The translations under genes were made by a program, and so were the position numbers. DNA of 6,424 bases from an uncultured Eubacteriales bacterium (GTDB lineage: Bacteria; Bacillota; Clostridia; Lachnospirales; CAG-274), in NCBI GenBank assembly GCA_902495025.1, contig CABUWB010000113.1, positions 1-6,424 on the forward strand. Reading direction: 5' to 3'. Each line of letters opens with the position of its first letter. Within the stretch, counting starts at the first letter, position 1. The notes under the pieces are model-generated. The model was not told the DNA's origin. It searched no databases and saw only the letters and a list, made by a program, of their open reading frames with translations. Of this stretch, positions 4,296 through 6,424 are shown piece after piece.

Positions 4296-6424
4296 ATGGA
4301 TTTGGAAAACAGAATACATACCCTGCCCGTTATAGCGTTAAGGGGCATGTGCGCCTTTCCAGAAACCAGCTTTAATGTGGACATAATAAGGCGCAAGTCC
4401 TACGAGGCTATGGAGGCGGCAATGGAGGGCGACGGTCTTGTGTTTATGGTGGCGCAGAGCGACCCTCTTGATGAAACCATAAGGACTGAAAGGCTGTACG
4501 GTATGGGCGTTATTGCCAAAATCAACAAGGCGGCTCGCATACCGGGCAATATAGCACGTATCAGCGCAACAGGTCTTGTGCGTGCGGAGCTTAAAGCCTT
4601 TGACAACAGGGCGGTATCCTATCTGCGTGCAACCGTTGTTGAGGCTGACAGCGTGCTTGATACCGACGATTTGCATATAGAGGCTCTGCTTAAAACCCTT
4701 AACGACACCATAGCAAGCCACGCCGCACTCAACCCACGCTTTTTTGAAAGCGACCTTTTATCCCTTGCGGAGGAGGGCAGGCTTGGCGAGGGCTTTGACG
4801 CAATCGCCTCAGGGCTTGACGTCAGCGTGGAGGAAAAGCAGCGGCTACTGGAAACGCTTGATGTATACGAGCGTGGTCTGGAGCTTGTAAAGGTGATGAA
4901 CAGGCTTAATGCGGTGCTTAAAATCAAAAACGACATATCCCGCAGGGTAAAGGCTAATATTGAAAAGGAGCAGAAAAAATACTATCTGCGTGAACAGCTC
5001 AAGGTGATAAACGAGGAGCTTGGCGACGACGGCACAAGCGCCGAAATTGCCGATTACAGGGAGCGTATGTCAGCCTTAAAGCTGCCGCAGTACGTAACTG
5101 ACAAGCTCGAAAAGGAGTTTGACAGGCTTAAAAGAGTGCCTATGGGCGCACAGGAGGGCTCTGTCATACGTGATTATATTGACGAGGTGCTTGCCCTGCC
5201 ATGGGGCATTTACACCGAGGAGCACAACTCCATTACACAGGCTGAAAAAATACTCGACAGGGACCACCATGGGCTTGAAAAGGTCAAGGAGCGCATAATT
5301 GAGTTTCTTGCCGTAAAGCTCTCTGGCAGCAGCGCAGGCGGCTCAATACTCTGCCTTGCAGGCCCTCCCGGAGTTGGTAAAACCTCGGTTGCCAAGTCGG
5401 TTGCGGAGGCGCTTAACCGCAAGTACGTAAGGCTCAGCCTTGGCGGTGTGCATGACGAGGCTGAAATAAGGGGACACCGCAGAACGTACATAGGCGCAAT
5501 GCCCGGCAGAATTATAGCCGCAATCAAGCAGGCTGGCACGTCAAATCCGCTTATTCTGCTTGATGAAATCGACAAGCTCTCCAGCGACTACAAGGGCGCC
5601 CCTGCCTCTGCCTTTCTTGAGGTGCTTGACGGCGAACAGAACTCCGCTTTCAGGGACAATTATATAGATATGCCCTTTGATTTAAGCAGGGTGCTTTTTA
5701 TCTGCACCGCAAACAATATTGACACCATACCTGCACCGCTAAGGGACAGAATGGATATTATCGAGCTTTCGAGCTATACTAATGAGGAAAAGCTGGTTAT
5801 CGCAAAGAAATATTTGTACCCAAAGCAGCTTAAAAGGCACTGCCTTAAACGTGATGAGCTGAAAATAAGGGACAGCGCCTTTACTGCCATAATTGAGGGC
5901 TACACACGTGAGGCAGGCGTAAGGCAGACCGAAAGATATATTGAAAAGCTGTGCCGTATTGCCGTTAAAAATAAGCTTTCCGACAGCCTTGACGGCGGTA
6001 TGTCGGTAAGCGCCAAAAACCTTGCGGACTACCTCGGCAAGCAGCCGTTACTGTGCGACAGCCTTAATAAAACCGACGAGGTCGGCGTGTGCAGAGGACT
6101 TGCGTGGACGAGTGTGGGCGGCACTACGTTAGAGGTTGAGGTAAACACCTACCCCGGCAAGGGTGAGGTTAAAATTACGGGCAACGTGGGCAAGGTTATG
6201 GAGGAGAGCAGTATTGCCGCCATGAGCTATGTGCGTGCAAATGCCGACAGGCTTGGCATTACGCTGGACTTTGAAAAAACCGACGTGCATATACACATAC
6301 CCGAGGGCGCAACGCCAAAGGACGGACCGTCTGCAGGCGTTACCATGGTTACGGCGGTTGTGTCTGCCATGACGGGCGTACCCGTAAGGCACGATATTGC
6401 CATGACGGGCGAGGTAAACATAAG
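4296..6424 (+). CDS. lon: ATP-dependent protease Lon (3' end beyond the window)
   Basis: Cytoplasmic AAA+ serine protease that degrades misfolded and regulatory proteins. The frame stays open to the window end, giving 709 complete codons of a protein that is usually about 780-810 aa. Domains in order: N-terminal Lon substrate-binding domain (about 8-200, beginning LPVIALRGMCAFPE), helical region with YYLREQLKVINEEL (229-242), AAA+ module with Walker A GPPGVGKT (356-363), Walker B LLDEID with Asp423-Glu424 and sensor-1 Asn473, then the protease domain with the catalytic serine in PKDGPSAG at Ser679. These positions coincide with E. coli Lon numbering. The catalytic Lys, expected near 722, lies past the edge, so an intact active site cannot be confirmed. 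The ATG is the first start after an in-frame TAA at 4290-4292. Its ribosome site is modest (AAGGA 4279-4283, 12 nt away). Confidence 0.97.
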   Translation, partial: MDLENRIHTLPVIALRGMCAFPETSFNVDIIRRKSYEAMEAAMEGDGLVFMVAQSDPLDETIRTERLYGMGVIAKINKAARIPGNIARISATGLVRAELKAFDNRAVSYLRATVVEADSVLDTDDLHIEALLKTLNDTIASHAALNPRFFESDLLSLAEEGRLGEGFDAIASGLDVSVEEKQRLLETLDVYERGLELVKVMNRLNAVLKIKNDISRRVKANIEKEQKKYYLREQLKVINEELGDDGTSAEIADYRERMSALKLPQYVTDKLEKEFDRLKRVPMGAQEGSVIRDYIDEVLALPWGIYTEEHNSITQAEKILDRDHHGLEKVKERIIEFLAVKLSGSSAGGSILCLAGPPGVGKTSVAKSVAEALNRKYVRLSLGGVHDEAEIRGHRRTYIGAMPGRIIAAIKQAGTSNPLILLDEIDKLSSDYKGAPASAFLEVLDGEQNSAFRDNYIDMPFDLSRVLFICTANNIDTIPAPLRDRMDIIELSSYTNEEKLVIAKKYLYPKQLKRHCLKRDELKIRDSAFTAIIEGYTREAGVRQTERYIEKLCRIAVKNKLSDSLDGGMSVSAKNLADYLGKQPLLCDSLNKTDEVGVCRGLAWTSVGGTTLEVEVNTYPGKGEVKITGNVGKVMEESSIAAMSYVRANADRLGITLDFEKTDVHIHIPEGATPKDGPSAGVTMVTAVVSAMTGVPVRHDIAMTGEVNI

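Overview
The window looks like a chromosome segment of a moderately AT-rich, low-GC Gram-positive anaerobe, most likely a gut-type Clostridia (Oscillospiraceae/Ruminococcaceae-like). The grounds are strong AGGAGG-type ribosome sites, heavy use of AGG, ATA and CTT codons, a Pst-PhoU operon of Firmicutes type, and a GGGCGG...CCGCCC palindromic repeat of a sort I associate with such genomes. The taxon is an inference from style, not from a marker gene.

Region by region. 1-1944 (+) is the end of a phosphate-uptake operon: the C-terminal half of pstA, complete pstB and complete phoU, with gaps of 23 and 24 nt and a good Shine-Dalgarno before each complete gene. PstA is the permease, PstB the ATPase, and PhoU couples transporter state to the Pho two-component response. 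1945-2208 has no gene. It holds a nested palindromic repeat (about 2000-2130), then an inverted pair of DnaA-box-like sequences and a tandem 10-bp AAAACTGCC-type repeat. 2209-4212 is the unusual part: a unit of about 2.0 kb bounded by terminal inverted repeats of 110-125 bp (about 86% identical by hand count) and containing one gene on the minus strand, a 556-aa superfamily 3 (D5/P4-type) helicase with a degenerate Toprim-like N-terminus. Each inverted repeat carries GCACGCT heptamers at fixed 8/42/12-bp steps around a perfect 15-bp palindrome. From 4296 to the window end (+) runs lon, the ATP-dependent protease, complete at its N-terminus and cut by the window edge before the catalytic lysine. 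A sigma-A-type promoter for it lies just outside the inverted-repeat unit.

The flanking genes are ordinary housekeeping genes. The central unit combines a phage/plasmid replication helicase, iteron-like arrays, AT-rich tracts and nearby DnaA boxes, with no transposase or integrase. It looks like a minimal replicon-like or trans-mobilised element parked between phoU and lon. That reading is an inference, but the inverted repeats, the heptamer spacing and the helicase motifs can be read directly from the sequence.
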